Of a stretch of DNA of 64,000 nt, positions 63,449 through 64,000 are shown one piece after another; positions within the stretch are counted from its first letter, which is position 1; the number at the start of each line of letters is the position of its first letter. The translations under genes were made by a program, and so were the position numbers. Under the pieces are notes generated by a model, which was not told where the DNA came from, did no database searches, and was given only the letters and a program-made list of their open reading frames with translations. The DNA lies in contig NZ_AUHJ01000008.1 of the NCBI RefSeq assembly GCF_000423125.1, forward strand, positions 62,001 through 126,000, in the 5' to 3' direction. Origin of the DNA: Haliea salexigens DSM 19537 (GTDB lineage Bacteria > Pseudomonadota > Gammaproteobacteria > Pseudomonadales > Halieaceae).

Positions 63449-64000
63449 GGGCCACCGCCTGCGCAGCGTGACCTTGCGCCTGCAGACGGCGACTGTAGGT
63501 CGGGCGGGAGACCCCGAGCAGGTCGGCGCGCTGCGCCATGGTCGCCTGCTCACGGCAGTCTTCCAGAAGCGTCAGCAACAGCGCCTCGGCTTCGTCGAGC
63601 GGACTGTTCCCGCCCTGGCCCAGGCCGCGCACCCAGTCCGTTACCAGGCGGGCCGGCTCCACCCACGCCGCGCAGCCGCTGCGCTGCGCCTGGCGGCCTT
63701 CTATACCCGGGCGCCAGCGCGACAGCTTGCGCCGCGGCACCTGCAGGAAACGGGCCGCGAGCCCGCTGTCGCCGGCGTAACGACCCAGCGCGGCAAGCAC
63801 CACCTCGTCCTGCAGCCAGCTGCCCAGGGGCAGAGCCTGTTCATTGTGCACACACTGCTGCAGCAAATCAGCCAGGGCCTGCCTCAGCTCTTCCAGCGCA
63901 CTCGGCGTGTAACCCTCCGTCTCGCGGTCGCGCCGCCGCAGCGGTGACGCGACGCCGGCACTGCGCGAGCGGTCACCAAGCGCCAGCTTCAGTTCCACCG
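63441..64000 (-). CDS. Protein with Fis-type helix-turn-helix segments, 5' end beyond window
   Basis: 186 codons on the minus strand, open at the window edge, so the N-terminus is missing. LGSWLQDEVVLAALGRYAGDSGLAARFLQVPRRKLSRW and, near the C-terminus, QRADLLGVSRPTYSRRLQAQG both have the pattern of Fis/NtrC-type helix-turn-helix regions, the second more convincing. The upstream part could be a sigma-54 activator or another regulatory domain; only the full gene would tell. Coupled to the unrecognised gene downstream. Confidence 0.6.
   Translation of the reverse strand, partial: VELKLALGDRSRSAGVASPLRRRDRETEGYTPSALEELRQALADLLQQCVHNEQALPLGSWLQDEVVLAALGRYAGDSGLAARFLQVPRRKLSRWRPGIEGRQAQRSGCAAWVEPARLVTDWVRGLGQGGNSPLDEAEALLLTLLEDCREQATMAQRADLLGVSRPTYSRRLQAQGHAAQAVAHG

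Overview
This 64 kb window of GC-rich (roughly 63% by eye) DNA is a dense, gene-after-gene chromosomal segment of a gammaproteobacterium. It shows no insertion sequences, prophage, CRISPR array, rRNA or tRNA genes that I could recognise. Several blocks have the gene order I remember from the origin-proximal part of Pseudomonas chromosomes: dgc-dsbA-cytochrome c4-cytochrome c5-engB/polA; coxB-coxA-ctaG-coxC-surf1-cyoE-sco; aroE-hemF-tsaC-dprA-lysM/def-fmt-rsmB-trkA; glyQ-glyS. They are joined differently here. The TonB receptor style, high GC and lack of Pseudomonas-specific genes suggest a marine relative such as Halieaceae/Cellvibrionales. That placement is inference, not proof.

Layout: 1-5.7 kb, minus strand: edge of a cytochrome b gene, a penicillin-acylase-family hydrolase, a lipoprotein, a VOC protein, a PLP-dependent threonine/serine dehydratase and a membrane protein. 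5.7-14.7 kb: amino-acid-centred genes (AGCS sodium symporter, Asp/Glu racemase, leuA on the opposite strand, EVE protein, Lrp regulator, SDR, Bcr/CflA exporter, cysteine synthase homologue, FMN reductase). 14.7-18.6 kb: diguanylate cyclase, dsbA, cytochromes c4 and c5, engB. 18.6-29.3 kb: polA and a complete-looking caa3 cytochrome oxidase cluster, except that heme A synthase (ctaA) is missing. 29.3-36.5 kb: MATE exporter, P450, D-cysteine desulfhydrase-like enzyme, TonB receptor, YheV zinc ribbon, gamma carbonic anhydrase. 36.5-47.1 kb: aroE, hemF, tsaC, dprA and a LysM protein on minus, divergent from def-fmt-rsmB-trkA-trkH. 47.1-54.8 kb: an exo/endonuclease pair, djlA, glyQ-glyS-rmuC and an orphan small gene. 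54.9-64 kb, minus strand: a compact Chp/Pil-type chemosensory operon preceded by an unrecognised gene coupled to a Fis-type HTH gene cut by the window edge.

The two most interesting items are: (1) an unannotated small RNA in the polA-engB gap, with a sigma-E/AlgU-like promoter, two hairpins with C-rich loops and a strong terminator, in the position of Spot 42/ErsA; and (2) the chemosensory operon, in which the ChpA kinase is split into two overlapping genes, the receptor has a membrane anchor but no room for a periplasmic sensor domain, and no methylation enzymes are present. rmuC also appears to start at an ATC codon behind a perfect Shine-Dalgarno sequence.
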